Part shown: positions 26,942 to 35,889 of the stretch, in pieces
Numbering within the stretch: the first letter of the stretch is position 1
Layout of the letters: each line of letters opens with the position of its first letter
Notes under the pieces: model-generated
What the model saw: the letters and a program-made list of their open reading frames with translations, nothing else
What the model was told of the DNA's origin: nothing
Database searches by the model: none
Program-made: the position numbers and the translations under genes
Origin: Parasphingopyxis algicola
GTDB lineage: Bacteria > Pseudomonadota > Alphaproteobacteria > Sphingomonadales > Sphingomonadaceae
Length of the DNA stretch: 64,000 nucleotides
Direction: 5' to 3'
Assembly: GCF_013378075.1 (NCBI RefSeq)
Contig: NZ_CP051131.1
Coordinates: 3,360,501 to 3,424,500, forward strand

Positions 26942-27597
26942 CGACGATGGCGGAGGATATGTTGGATCCCGTCCCCGTGGAGGTCGGCCCCAACCGGCTC
27001 AACGCGCTTCTCGGCGTACCGGAAGAGCCCGTCGGTCTCGTGATATTCGCGCATGGCAGCGGTAGCGGCCGGCTCAGCCCGCGCAACAACCATGTTGCGG
27101 CGGCGCTGCGGCGGATGGGGCTCGCGACGCTGCTGCTCGATCTGCTGACGCGCGCCGAGGAACGGGACCGCGCCAATGTGTTCGATATTCAGCTGCTCGC
27201 GACCCGGCTCGTCGAAGCGACGGACTGGGCGGGCGCGGCGGCGCGGATCGACGCGCTGCCGATCGGCTATTTCGGTTCGAGCACCGGTGCCGGCGCCGCT
27301 TTGGCCGCTGCGGCGCATCTGGGGGACCGGATCGGCGCGGTCGTATCGCGCGGCGGACGTCCCGATCTGGCGGGACCGGCGCTGGCCGAGGTCCGGGCGC
27401 CTACGCTGCTTATCGTCGGGAGCCTGGACGGGCCGGTCATCGATATGAACAATGCGGCCGCGCGGCATCTCCAGTGCGTGAAGGAAATCACCATCGTCGA
27501 AGGCGCCGGTCACCTGTTCGAGGAGCCCGGCACGCTCGATGAGGTGATCCGACATGCGGGGCGCTGGTTCCTGACCCACCTGTCGGCCGAGAAGTGA
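26938..27597 (+). CDS. Dienelactone-hydrolase-like alpha/beta hydrolase
   Basis: The 219-residue alpha/beta hydrolase has VIFAHGSGSGR (oxyanion region), GYFGSSTGAGAAL (nucleophile elbow, Ser in GSSTG) and GAGHLFEEPG (catalytic His). The GSSTGAG elbow resembles the hydrolase half of M. tuberculosis Rv0571c, in which the same hydrolase is fused to a phosphoribosyltransferase. Here the two are separate, adjacent genes. The GTG at 26938 overlaps the upstream stop by four bases; ATG 26947 is an alternative. Substrate unknown. Confidence 0.85.
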   Translation: MTTMAEDMLDPVPVEVGPNRLNALLGVPEEPVGLVIFAHGSGSGRLSPRNNHVAAALRRMGLATLLLDLLTRAEERDRANVFDIQLLATRLVEATDWAGAAARIDALPIGYFGSSTGAGAALAAAAHLGDRIGAVVSRGGRPDLAGPALAEVRAPTLLIVGSLDGPVIDMNNAAARHLQCVKEITIVEGAGHLFEEPGTLDEVIRHAGRWFLTHLSAEK

Positions 27598-27606
27598 GAG
27601 GAAGCC

Positions 27607-28299
27607 ATGATGCACCGTTCCGCCATTCGCCTGCGTAACCGGTCGGAAGCCGGCAAGGCGCTGGCCGGCAAGCTCGCACACCTTGCCGGACTGCATCCGC
27701 TCGTGCTGGCGCTGCCCCGCGGCGGGGTGCCGGTCGGATACGAGATCGCAGAGGCGCTCGATGCGCCGCTCGAGCCGCTGTTCGTGAAGAAGATCGGCGC
27801 GCCCGGCTATGAGGAGCTCGCCATCGGGGCGGTCGCCGATGGCGACAATCCGCAGCTGATCCTGAACGAGGACATCCTGCCGCAGATCGCGCCGAGTTCG
27901 GACTATCTGCAATCGGAGATGCGGCGCAAGCTGGCCGAGATCGAAACGCGGCGCCGTGCCTATATCGGCGATCGGGAGCCGATCAATGTCGGCGGGCGGA
28001 CGGTCATCCTCGTCGACGACGGGATCGCCACAGGTGCCACGGTGAAGGCGGCGCTCAAGGCATTGCGGCGCGCAATGCCCGCCCGGCTCGTTCTCGCGGT
28101 TCCCGTCCTGCCCGCGGACGCGGTTTCGGAGTTCCGGCCGGAATGCGACGAGCTGGTCTATCTGTCAGCCCCGCGGGCCTTCCGCGCGGTCGGCGCGCAT
28201 TACGACGATTTCTCGCAGGTCGACGATTCCGAAGTGATCGCGCTGCTCGCCCGCCGGCAGGATGCGATGGCCGGGATCGGACGCAAGCCGTCCCGCTAG
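27607..28299 (+). CDS. Phosphoribosyltransferase family protein
   Basis: The 230-residue protein has LPRGGVPVGYEIAEAL and an intact PRPP-binding motif TVILVDDGIATGATVKA near residue 135. It is the paralogue of the 2944 gene, which lacks TGAT. GAGAGG lies just upstream of the ATG. It ends the coupled esterase-hydrolase-phosphoribosyltransferase unit. Function in purine or pyrimidine salvage is not demonstrated for this subfamily. Confidence 0.88.
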   Translation: MMHRSAIRLRNRSEAGKALAGKLAHLAGLHPLVLALPRGGVPVGYEIAEALDAPLEPLFVKKIGAPGYEELAIGAVADGDNPQLILNEDILPQIAPSSDYLQSEMRRKLAEIETRRRAYIGDREPINVGGRTVILVDDGIATGATVKAALKALRRAMPARLVLAVPVLPADAVSEFRPECDELVYLSAPRAFRAVGAHYDDFSQVDDSEVIALLARRQDAMAGIGRKPSR

Positions 28300-28438
28300 G
28301 AGCGGGGCCAGGCATCAGCGTGGAAAACCGCCGTCGAGATAGGAGTGGCGGCCTTCGGCATTCGCGAACATTTCCGAAGGCATACCTTCACGCAGGATTG
28401 CTCCTTCACGGATGACATGCCGCAAAAGCCCTCAACCA

Positions 28439-28449
28439 AAAGATAGGTG
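28439..28449 (+). promoter_or_regulatory. Catabolic-cluster element AAAGATAGGTG (TonB receptor)
   Basis: An exact copy of the recurring element, ending 57 bases before the TonB-dependent receptor start codon. Its spacing is shared by four other units of the cluster. It may be an activator site or part of an unusual promoter. Confidence 0.6.
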
Positions 28450-28506
28450 AATGACAAACCCCCGATCTCCATTGACGAAAAAAAATAATATGGGAGGAGT
28501 ATCGGG

Positions 28507-30720
28507 ATGCACTATAATTATAATCGCCGTACGGCGTTCGGGGTTCGCAATACACTGATTTCATCGGCATCGCTCGCGGTCATGTTGGCGGCCTCGCCCG
28601 CCCATGCGCAGCAAACGGGCCAAGCCGACCAGGCGGCAGATGCCGAGCCTGCAGGATCGGCGCCGGAGTCGGTTGGCCTCGGCGTGATCGTCGTTACCGC
28701 CGAAAAGAGCGAGGAAAGCCTCCAGGATGTCGCGGCCGCCGTAACGGCGTTTTCAGGCGATGCGCTGGTCCAGGCCGGTGCGACCGATCTTTATGCGGTC
28801 CAGGATCTGGTGCCCGGCGCGCGGTTTCAGCCCGAGGGGAACACCGTTCAGGTCTTTCTGCGCGGCGTCGGTTCGAATCTCGACTTCGCCAATATCGAAC
28901 AATCCGTGTCGTTCAATTTCAACGGCATGTACGTACCGCGCGAGGGCACGAGCGCGCCGCTCTATGACGTCCAGACGATCCAGGTGCTGCCCGGGCCGCA
29001 GGGTACGCTTTACGGGCGCAGCGCCATCGGCGGCGTGATCAACGTCGAATTCAATCGGCCGGAATTCGACGATAGCGTGAGCGGCGTCCTCGAGGTCGGC
29101 AATTACGATCTGATCCACGGCACCTTGGTCGGCAATATCCAGGCGTCGGACAGCTTCGCGATCCGTGCGGCCGTCGATTACACCTATCACGAAGGCTATA
29201 TGGAAACGGGATCGGACTCGAAGGACACGCTCTCGGCGCGGCTGGGGCTGCTCTACGAGCCGACGAACGATTTTTCGCTCTATCTCTGGGGCTATACGGT
29301 CCAGAAATATGGTGCCCCGCCGAACCTCGTAAACTATGGCGGCACGATCAACGGTCCCAACCCGTTCGTCGTGACGCTGGACGAAGGCGCCTTTCTGCGG
29401 GATCGCCCATGGGACGATCTCCGGCCCGGCTTTCTCGCTCCGACCGCAATCGTCGGTCAGCCCCAGAGGTCCATGCAGGACTATAACAACTGGGCGTTCG
29501 GGGCCGAGCTCGATGTTGCCCTGAGCGACAATGTGTCGCTAACTTTCATCCCGTCCTATTTCTATCTCGACAATGAGATCCAGACCTATTGGGTAGGCGT
29601 GATCCCGAGCTACAAGCTCGACAAGTACGAACAGATTACCGGCGAGGTGCGGCTCAACGGCACGAGCGACCGGTTCGAATGGCTCGCCGGCATCTACGGC
29701 TACCGTGTTCAGGGCCGGGGGGAAGGGCGCGTGTTCGAAGGCACGCCGCTCCAGTTCAACTCGAGCAACATCCCTTTCACCCAGCTACAGGGAGCGGCGA
29801 TTTTCGGCCAGGCGACCTATTCGATCACCGACGAACTCCGGTTCACGCTGGGCGGCCGCTACGGCATCGACGATCGCGAGGCGGACGGCATATCGCTGGA
29901 AGACCAGGTGACGCCCTATCGCTTCGAGAATGATTACAGCAATTTCGATTTCAAGATCGGCGTCGAATATGACGTGACGCCCGATATCATGCTCTATGCC
30001 ACCTATCAGACCGGGTATCAGCCGGGTACCTACAACGAAACGACGCCGCTCACGACGCGGACCGGCAACGGCACGAACGAGATCGATACGGCGACGCTCA
30101 GCGCCATCAGCGGCGGCTTCAAGGCCCGCTTCTTCAACGATACGCTGCAGATCAACAACGAGGTCTTCTTCTACCGGTATAACGACCTCTTCCTGCAGGC
30201 ATTCGATGTCAGCCAGGCGTTCAACCCGATCTTCAATGCCGGGCGCGTGACCATTCCCGGCAACCAGCTGGACGTGCTGTTCAGGCCGACGAACGAGGAT
30301 CTGATTTCGCTTTCGGTCAGCTATATCCGGCCGCGGATCAGGGATTTCCTGCCCAATGACGACAGCGTTGTGGGCTTCAGCCCGCCCTATGCGGCCGACT
30401 GGACGATCAATGCGGGGGTCTCGCACGATTTCCTGCTGCCGGACGGCTATATCCGGGCGCATGGCGACCTGCGCTATGAGAGCGAATATTTCGCCGATTT
30501 CGTCCATACGCCCGGCGTCCGCCAGCCCGGCTATATCAAGGTCAATGCGAGCCTCACCTATTATGATGACGATGGCCGGTTCAGCGTCGGAATCTGGGGC
30601 CAGAACCTGACCAATGAAGCCACGATCGCGGCGGCCGCGGCAGCCGGCATTCCCGGTCCGGCGACGGCCTATCTCTCGCCGCCGCGGACCTATGGCATCC
30701 GCGCCACGTTCGATTTCTAG
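28507..30720 (+). CDS. TonB-dependent outer-membrane receptor
   Basis: The 737-residue protein begins with a signal peptide ending ASPAHA (cleavage after about residue 34). It carries a TonB-box-like VIVVTAEK near residues 59-66, then a plug domain (VLPGPQGTLYGRSAIGGVINV) and a beta-barrel ending in an aromatic residue (RATFDF). It would import a substrate into the periplasm using TonB energy. The ATG at 28507 follows GGGAGGAG. The recurring AAAGATAGGTG element upstream and the adjacent SDR and meta-cleavage genes suggest an aromatic or other catabolic substrate rather than a siderophore. The ligand itself cannot be read from sequence. Confidence 0.92.
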   Translation: MHYNYNRRTAFGVRNTLISSASLAVMLAASPAHAQQTGQADQAADAEPAGSAPESVGLGVIVVTAEKSEESLQDVAAAVTAFSGDALVQAGATDLYAVQDLVPGARFQPEGNTVQVFLRGVGSNLDFANIEQSVSFNFNGMYVPREGTSAPLYDVQTIQVLPGPQGTLYGRSAIGGVINVEFNRPEFDDSVSGVLEVGNYDLIHGTLVGNIQASDSFAIRAAVDYTYHEGYMETGSDSKDTLSARLGLLYEPTNDFSLYLWGYTVQKYGAPPNLVNYGGTINGPNPFVVTLDEGAFLRDRPWDDLRPGFLAPTAIVGQPQRSMQDYNNWAFGAELDVALSDNVSLTFIPSYFYLDNEIQTYWVGVIPSYKLDKYEQITGEVRLNGTSDRFEWLAGIYGYRVQGRGEGRVFEGTPLQFNSSNIPFTQLQGAAIFGQATYSITDELRFTLGGRYGIDDREADGISLEDQVTPYRFENDYSNFDFKIGVEYDVTPDIMLYATYQTGYQPGTYNETTPLTTRTGNGTNEIDTATLSAISGGFKARFFNDTLQINNEVFFYRYNDLFLQAFDVSQAFNPIFNAGRVTIPGNQLDVLFRPTNEDLISLSVSYIRPRIRDFLPNDDSVVGFSPPYAADWTINAGVSHDFLLPDGYIRAHGDLRYESEYFADFVHTPGVRQPGYIKVNASLTYYDDDGRFSVGIWGQNLTNEATIAAAAAAGIPGPATAYLSPPRTYGIRATFDF

Positions 30721-30732
30721 GGGAGCGGCGCG

Positions 30733-31500
30733 ATGGACTTGACCAAGAGGTTCGCCGGCAAGACCTGTATCGTCACGGGCTCGGGCGGCAGCATCGGCCG
30801 CGCCACGGCGCTGCGGCTCGCGGCCGAAGGCGCGAATATTGTCGGCTGCGATGTCGTGGCCGAGGGCGCCGCCGAAACCGTACGGCTCGTCGAGGAGGCC
30901 GGCGGCGCGATACTCTCGGTGCATCCCGCGGACCTGACCGAAAAGGCGCAATGCGAGCGGGTCGTCGGCGAAGCCTTAGACCGGTTTGGCGGCGTCGACG
31001 TGCTCTTCAACAATGGCGCGATGGCCTATTTCGCCTGGATCGACGAAATGGACGACGAAACCTGGACGAAAACAATCCACGAAGAGCTCGATATCGTCTT
31101 CCTCATGACGCGCGCGGCCTGGCCGGAGCTCGTCAAGAGCGAGGGCGCGATCGTCAATGTCGCCTCGCTGTCCGCCTGGGCGGGTATCGAACTGCTGCCC
31201 GCGCTGGCCCACACGGCGGCAAAGGGCGGCGTCCTCTCGATGACGCGGCAGCTGGCGATGGAGGGCCGCAAACACGGCATCCGCGCGAACTCGGTCTCGC
31301 CGGGCACGATCCTGACGAACCAGACCCAGTTCATCAAGGACGACCCGGAATGGTCGCGCATCCAGCTCGGCCGCGCGATGATGAACCGCATGGGCGAGCC
31401 GGAAGAAGTGGCCGGCGCGGTCGCCTTCCTCGCGAGCGAGGATGCCTCCTATGTCACGGGCGCCGACCTGCGCGTCGACGGCGGCGTTCTGGCGTGGTGA
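30733..31500 (+). CDS. SDR-family protein with Tyr-to-His change in active site
   Basis: The 255-residue protein has an intact nucleotide-binding motif TGSGGSIG near residue 16, the FNNGAM segment, and VASLSAW for the catalytic Ser. At the position of YxxxK it reads HTAAK, so the proton-donating Tyr is His160 while Lys164 is kept. The C-terminal end is DGGVLAW. It may bind NAD(P) but reduced or altered catalysis is expected. It follows the receptor by 12 bases and is probably co-transcribed. Ordinary carbonyl/alcohol oxidoreduction is the default reading, with the change noted. Confidence 0.8.
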   Translation: MDLTKRFAGKTCIVTGSGGSIGRATALRLAAEGANIVGCDVVAEGAAETVRLVEEAGGAILSVHPADLTEKAQCERVVGEALDRFGGVDVLFNNGAMAYFAWIDEMDDETWTKTIHEELDIVFLMTRAAWPELVKSEGAIVNVASLSAWAGIELLPALAHTAAKGGVLSMTRQLAMEGRKHGIRANSVSPGTILTNQTQFIKDDPEWSRIQLGRAMMNRMGEPEEVAGAVAFLASEDASYVTGADLRVDGGVLAW

Positions 31501-31624
31501 ACTGACAGGCGAATTTTTCGCGAGCAGCCTTTTGTTTGACCGGTCACCGAAGCGGGATGTCCCGCCGCAGCCTCGTTTTGCATACACGGTGCGATCCGCG
31601 ATCGGGCAAGGCCGTTATTCGCCA

Positions 31625-31635
31625 AAGGATAGGTG
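31625..31635 (+). promoter_or_regulatory. Catabolic-cluster element, variant AAGGATAGGTG
   Basis: One mismatch from AAAGATAGGTG, ending 54 bases before the luciferase-like monooxygenase start at 31690. Confidence 0.55.
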
Positions 31636-31689
31636 GCCGGACGCGCTCTTCCGACCAGTCTGAAATCTTAAAAGGACCGGGAGAGAATC

Positions 31690-32919
31690 ATGGACGTAGC
31701 ATTTTTCATACCGCCGACCGTCGGATCGAAAGAGGATCTCATGGAAGGTCTCGCTGGACGGCGCACCGATCTCTACCAGCAAATGCTCGGCCATCTCGTC
31801 GAAATCGCGCAATATATGGACGAGTTCGGCTATTACGGGATGGGCTTTACCGAGCATCATCTCTCGGTCGAGGGCATGACGCTTTCGAACAGCCCGCAGA
31901 TGCTCGGCCTCTATCTCGCCAATCATACCAAATATAATCATTACGGCGCGCTCGGCCATGTGCTGCCGGTCCATGATCCGCTGCGCGTCGCCGCCGAAAT
32001 CGCGATGCTCGACCAGATGACCCAGGGGCGCGCCTTTGCCGGCTTCGCCCGCGGCGTGCAGACGCGCTGGATCAATTCGATGGCGCAGCACCGCTACAGC
32101 CTGGCGGACAATATCACCGATCCCGAACAATATAACGAGGATCGCCGCAAGCTGTACTACGAGAATCTCGAAATTATCCTCAAAGCCTGGGACAATGACA
32201 CCTTCTCCCACAAGGGCGATTTCTGGACGCTTCCCGCGCCAAAGACGGACTGGCCGGGGCAGCAGATGAGCCGGGACATGGGCGGTCGGAGCCTCGACAA
32301 GGACGGCAATCTGGTCGAGATCGGCGTCGCGCCGGCGATGTACAACCGCAAGCGCCCGACGATGTTCGAACCCTTCTCGGTCAGCCACGGCTCGATCGAG
32401 ACGGCGGCCGCTAACGGTTTGGTCCCGATCGGTATCATGTGCGATCCCGAAATCGTCGCCGAGCAGGTCGAGGCCGCGCAGCGCGGCTGGGCCAAGGCCG
32501 GCGTCGACACCAAGCCGGGCGAACGGCTCGGCTTCGCGCGCTACATGATCGTCGGCGAAACCGACGAAGAGGCGATGGAATTCGCCGAACTCGCAATGTT
32601 CGAATGGACCTATTTTTTCGCGCAGTTCGGGTTCAACGCCGTGCTCGCCGGCAAGGACGAGGATTGGCAGGACATTCCGTCCACCATTCCCGAATTCATC
32701 AAACGCGGCATTCTGTTCTGCGGCAGCCCCGATACGGTGAACCGGCAGCTGGAAGCGGCGCTGAAGGTCATGCCGATCGATTATCTCTGGCTGTTCACGC
32801 CCAACGAGCTGCTGCCACAGCCCAAGATGATGAAGCATCTCGAGCTCATGACGCGCAAGGTGCTGCCCAACTTCACCGACAAGATCGGGCCCAATGTTCA
32901 CCGCCAGGAAGCCGCCTGA
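31690..32919 (+). CDS. LLM-class flavin-dependent oxidoreductase (luciferase-like monooxygenase)
   Basis: The 409-residue protein has the bacterial luciferase-like (LLM) barrel: GMGFTEHHLSVEGM, the repeated HYGALGHVLPVHDPLRVAAE, and MLDQMTQGRAFAGFARGVQTR. Members use reduced FMN and O2 for hydroxylation or Baeyer-Villiger reactions. Its FMNH2 would come from the flavin reductase at 42272. The C-terminal region (GSPDTVNRQLEAALKVM) is typical of LLM enzymes. The ATG follows GGGAGAG. It leads an operon with hydrolase, ring-cleavage dioxygenase and FAD oxidase, which suggests it makes the catechol or an earlier intermediate. Substrate not identifiable. Confidence 0.85.
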   Translation: MDVAFFIPPTVGSKEDLMEGLAGRRTDLYQQMLGHLVEIAQYMDEFGYYGMGFTEHHLSVEGMTLSNSPQMLGLYLANHTKYNHYGALGHVLPVHDPLRVAAEIAMLDQMTQGRAFAGFARGVQTRWINSMAQHRYSLADNITDPEQYNEDRRKLYYENLEIILKAWDNDTFSHKGDFWTLPAPKTDWPGQQMSRDMGGRSLDKDGNLVEIGVAPAMYNRKRPTMFEPFSVSHGSIETAAANGLVPIGIMCDPEIVAEQVEAAQRGWAKAGVDTKPGERLGFARYMIVGETDEEAMEFAELAMFEWTYFFAQFGFNAVLAGKDEDWQDIPSTIPEFIKRGILFCGSPDTVNRQLEAALKVMPIDYLWLFTPNELLPQPKMMKHLELMTRKVLPNFTDKIGPNVHRQEAA

Positions 32920-32940
32920 GGCGGGTCACGGGAGACGCAC

Positions 32941-33816
32941 ATGACCTATCAGAGCCTGTGGACCGATGTTCATCGCTCGAGCTTCGAACAGGGATTCGTC
33001 GACGCGAATGGCGTCCGCACCCGCTATATTCGCGCCGGCGATCCGGACGGGCCCGCGCTGATATTCCTGCACGGCACGGGCGGCCATGCCGAGGCCTTTC
33101 TGCGCAACCTCGATGCCCATGCCGCGCATTTCAACACCTATCTGATCGACTATCTCGGCCATGGCTGGACCGAAAAACCCGAGATCGATTACGAGATGCC
33201 GCAATATTGCCAGCATCTCGCCGATACGATGGATGCGCTGGGCATCGAACACGCGTCGATCTGCGGCGAATCGATGGGCGGCTGGATCGCGGCCTGGTTC
33301 GCGATCCACTATCCCGATCGCGTCGACCGGCTGATCCTCAACACGATGGGCGGCGCGACGATGAACCCGGAGGTCATGAAGACGGTCTACGACAAGACGC
33401 TGGCGGCAGTCGAAAGTCCCGCAACGCATACCAAGCCGCGGCTCGAATGGCTGATGGCCGATCCGTCGGTCGTCACCGACGACCTCGTCGCCTGCCGCGA
33501 GCGGATCTATTCCCAGCCCGGGATGAAGGAGGCGATCAAGCGGATATTGTGCCTGCAGGTCGAGGAGCCGCGCCGCCGCAACCTGATGACCGAGGACAAC
33601 ATGTCCCGGATCAAGGCGCCGACCCTGGTCGTCTGGACGAGCAAGGATCCGACGGCCTCGACCGATGTCGGCAAGATGATCGCCGGCTGGATCCCCGGCG
33701 CCCAATTCACCGTCATGGAAAATTGCGGACATTGGCCGCAATATGAGAAACCGGACGAGTATAACGCGATCTGCCTGGATTTCCTCCTCGAGGACCGGGA
33801 AAAGGCGGCCGCCTGA
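32941..33816 (+). CDS. Meta-cleavage product hydrolase-like alpha/beta hydrolase
   Basis: The 291-residue protein has FLHGTGGHAEAF (oxyanion loop), GESMGGWIA (nucleophile Ser in GESMG) and ENCGHWPQYEKP (catalytic His). This matches MhpC/BphD/TodF-type hydrolases that split the C-C bond of ring-cleavage products. It precedes the ring-cleavage dioxygenase, whose ATG overlaps the stop (TGATG), as expected of a meta-cleavage operon. It would release 2-hydroxypenta-2,4-dienoate plus an acid, the former used by MhpD. Exact acid released is unknown. Confidence 0.85.
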   Translation: MTYQSLWTDVHRSSFEQGFVDANGVRTRYIRAGDPDGPALIFLHGTGGHAEAFLRNLDAHAAHFNTYLIDYLGHGWTEKPEIDYEMPQYCQHLADTMDALGIEHASICGESMGGWIAAWFAIHYPDRVDRLILNTMGGATMNPEVMKTVYDKTLAAVESPATHTKPRLEWLMADPSVVTDDLVACRERIYSQPGMKEAIKRILCLQVEEPRRRNLMTEDNMSRIKAPTLVVWTSKDPTASTDVGKMIAGWIPGAQFTVMENCGHWPQYEKPDEYNAICLDFLLEDREKAAA

Positions 33817-34766
33817 TGCCCGCTCTGCTCGCCGCCACGTCGCACAGTCCGCTGACCAATGTCGAAGGCCAGGCGCCGGAAGATGTCAGCGCCGAATTTC
33901 GCCAGTCGCTCGATGACCTGCGCGAAAAGGTCGCCGCCTTCGATCCGGAACTGGTCATCCAGTTCGGCAACGATCACAATAGCGGCTTCTCGCTGGGACT
34001 GATGCCGCCTTTTCTTATCGGGTTGCGGGCTACCGGGCTCGGCGACTTCGGAACGTCGACCGGACCGCTCCTCATCGACGAGGCGGCCGGCCGGCTGATG
34101 GCCGCGTCGCTGCACGAGGCGGGTATCGATATCGCGACCGGCTATGATGTCGTCTTCGACCATGGCATCGTCTGGGCGCTGGACAAGCTGTTCGGCGGGA
34201 TAGACCGGGTCCCGGTCGTGCCGATCTTCATCAATTGCGGCGGCGATCTGAGACCGCCCTTCCACCGCGCCCATGCGCTGGGCACGGCAGTCGGCGAAAT
34301 TGCCAAGGCCAGCTTCGGCGACACACGCATATTGTTTATCGCATCGGGCGGGCTGTCCCACGATCCCCCGCTGCCGATATTCGAATCCGCGCCGCCCGAC
34401 GTGCAGGAAAAGATGATCGCGGGCACCGAATGGGACGAAGAGAGCCTGAGGCAGCGCACCTTGAGGGTCGCGCAGGCCGGCAAGGATCACGCCGCCGGCG
34501 GAGACGACCTGCTGCCGCTCAACCCCGAATGGGACAATCAGATCATCGCCAAGCTGGAAGCGGGCGATCTCGAATGGCTTGCGCAGATGGACGATGCGGA
34601 GGTCATCCGGCTCGGCGGACGCGGCGGGAGCGAGGTGCGCAACTGGCTGGCGGGCTTTGCCGCGCTGAAGGCCTATGGGGGCGACTATACGGCTTCGAAA
34701 CACTATTATAATGCCGTGAAGGAATGGATCGCCGGTTTCACCATGATGCACGCCAGGGCCGCCTGA
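33816..34766 (+). CDS. mhpB: LigB-type extradiol dioxygenase, MhpB-like
   Basis: The 316-residue protein resembles 2,3-dihydroxyphenylpropionate 1,2-dioxygenase (MhpB) and its class III extradiol relatives. Iron ligands and catalytic His lie in ATSHSP (His10), FGNDHNSGFSLG, and VVFDHGIVWALD; IASGGLSHDPP is the family's later His segment. It opens a catechol ring next to the hydroxyl pair. The ATG overlaps the upstream stop by one base. MhpB is used in E. coli for 3-phenylpropionate; the side chain accepted here is unknown, so the symbol marks family, not proven substrate. Confidence 0.85.
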   Translation: MPALLAATSHSPLTNVEGQAPEDVSAEFRQSLDDLREKVAAFDPELVIQFGNDHNSGFSLGLMPPFLIGLRATGLGDFGTSTGPLLIDEAAGRLMAASLHEAGIDIATGYDVVFDHGIVWALDKLFGGIDRVPVVPIFINCGGDLRPPFHRAHALGTAVGEIAKASFGDTRILFIASGGLSHDPPLPIFESAPPDVQEKMIAGTEWDEESLRQRTLRVAQAGKDHAAGGDDLLPLNPEWDNQIIAKLEAGDLEWLAQMDDAEVIRLGGRGGSEVRNWLAGFAALKAYGGDYTASKHYYNAVKEWIAGFTMMHARAA

Positions 34767-34782
34767 TCCGGGCGAACACCCG

Positions 34783-35889
34783 ATGACGGAAACGGTCGAC
34801 TGCATTGTCATCGGCGCCGGCGTGGTCGGCCTGGCCTGTGCCGCGGCGCTGGCAAAGGCGGGGCGAGAGGTTCTCGTCCTCGAAGCCGCGGAGGCGATCG
34901 GCACGCAGACGAGCAGCCGCAACTCCGAGGTCATTCACGCAGGCATCTATTATTCCGCAGGATCGCTGAAAGCGGAGCTGTGCCGCACCGGCAAGGAGAT
35001 GCTCTACGCTTATGCCGCCGACCGCGGCATTGCGCACAAACGCTCGGGCAAGATCATCGTTGCCAGCGCCGATGCCCAGCTGGCGAGGCTCGAAGAGATC
35101 AAGCGGGCCGCCGCCGCCAACCACGTTACCGATCTCCGGGACCTTGATGCCGCCGGACTCACCGCGCTCGAACCGGCGCTCGTCGGAGTCGGCGGTCTGT
35201 TCTCGCCATCGACGGGCATTATCGACAGTCACGGCCTGATGCTCGCGCTCGAAGGCGATCTCACGAATGCCGGCGGCATGGTCGTGCTGCATACGCCCGT
35301 CCGGTCGGGCGAGGCGATGGACAGCGGCATCGCGCTCACCACGGGCGGGGATAGGCCCATGCGGCTTATCGCGGAAACGGTAGTCAATTGCGCGGGCCTA
35401 TCGGCTCCCTCGGTTGCGCGCTCGATCGCCGGTATACCGTCTGACGCGATCCCCGCGGCTTATCATGCGATCGGCCATTACTATCGGCTGAGCGGACCCG
35501 CGCCGTGCACCCATCTCGTCTACCCGGTGCCCGAACCGGGCGGCCTCGGCATTCATCTGACGCTCGATTTGGGCGGCCAGGCGAAGTTCGGACCGGACGT
35601 GCGCTGGATCGACGAGATCGACTACCGGTTCGACGACAGTCGGTTCGCCGAATTCCTGGCGGCGATCAGGCGCTATCTGCCCGATATCGATGCTGACAGG
35701 CTGGATCCCGATTATACCGGAATCCGGCCGAAGATCGTCGGCCCCGGCGAACCCGCCGCCGATTTCCGGATCGACGGCCCGGAGCGGCATGGCGTGCAGG
35801 GTCTGGTCAATCTGTACGGGATCGAGTCGCCCGGCCTCACCGCCGCACTGGCGATCGGCGACTATGTGAGCGCGATGCTCAGGCGTTGA
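34783..35889 (+). CDS. FAD-dependent oxidoreductase (DAO/LhgO family)
   Basis: The 368-residue protein starts with the FAD-binding GxGxxG motif (CIVIGAGVVGLACAAAL). It continues with SSRNSEVIHAGIYY, a segment typical of L-2-hydroxyglutarate-oxidase-like members of the DAO family, and ends with YGIESPGLTAALAIGDYV. It would oxidise a hydroxy acid or amine using FAD, passing electrons to quinone or O2. It is last in the 31690 operon, 16 bases after the dioxygenase. Its 3' end overlaps the convergent SMP-30 gene by 11 bases. Confidence 0.8.
   Translation: MTETVDCIVIGAGVVGLACAAALAKAGREVLVLEAAEAIGTQTSSRNSEVIHAGIYYSAGSLKAELCRTGKEMLYAYAADRGIAHKRSGKIIVASADAQLARLEEIKRAAAANHVTDLRDLDAAGLTALEPALVGVGGLFSPSTGIIDSHGLMLALEGDLTNAGGMVVLHTPVRSGEAMDSGIALTTGGDRPMRLIAETVVNCAGLSAPSVARSIAGIPSDAIPAAYHAIGHYYRLSGPAPCTHLVYPVPEPGGLGIHLTLDLGGQAKFGPDVRWIDEIDYRFDDSRFAEFLAAIRRYLPDIDADRLDPDYTGIRPKIVGPGEPAADFRIDGPERHGVQGLVNLYGIESPGLTAALAIGDYVSAMLRR

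Noticed and set aside
30733-31500. Second halohydrin dehalogenase
   Set aside because: It keeps the nucleotide-binding glycine motif and the catalytic Lys; only the Tyr is changed.
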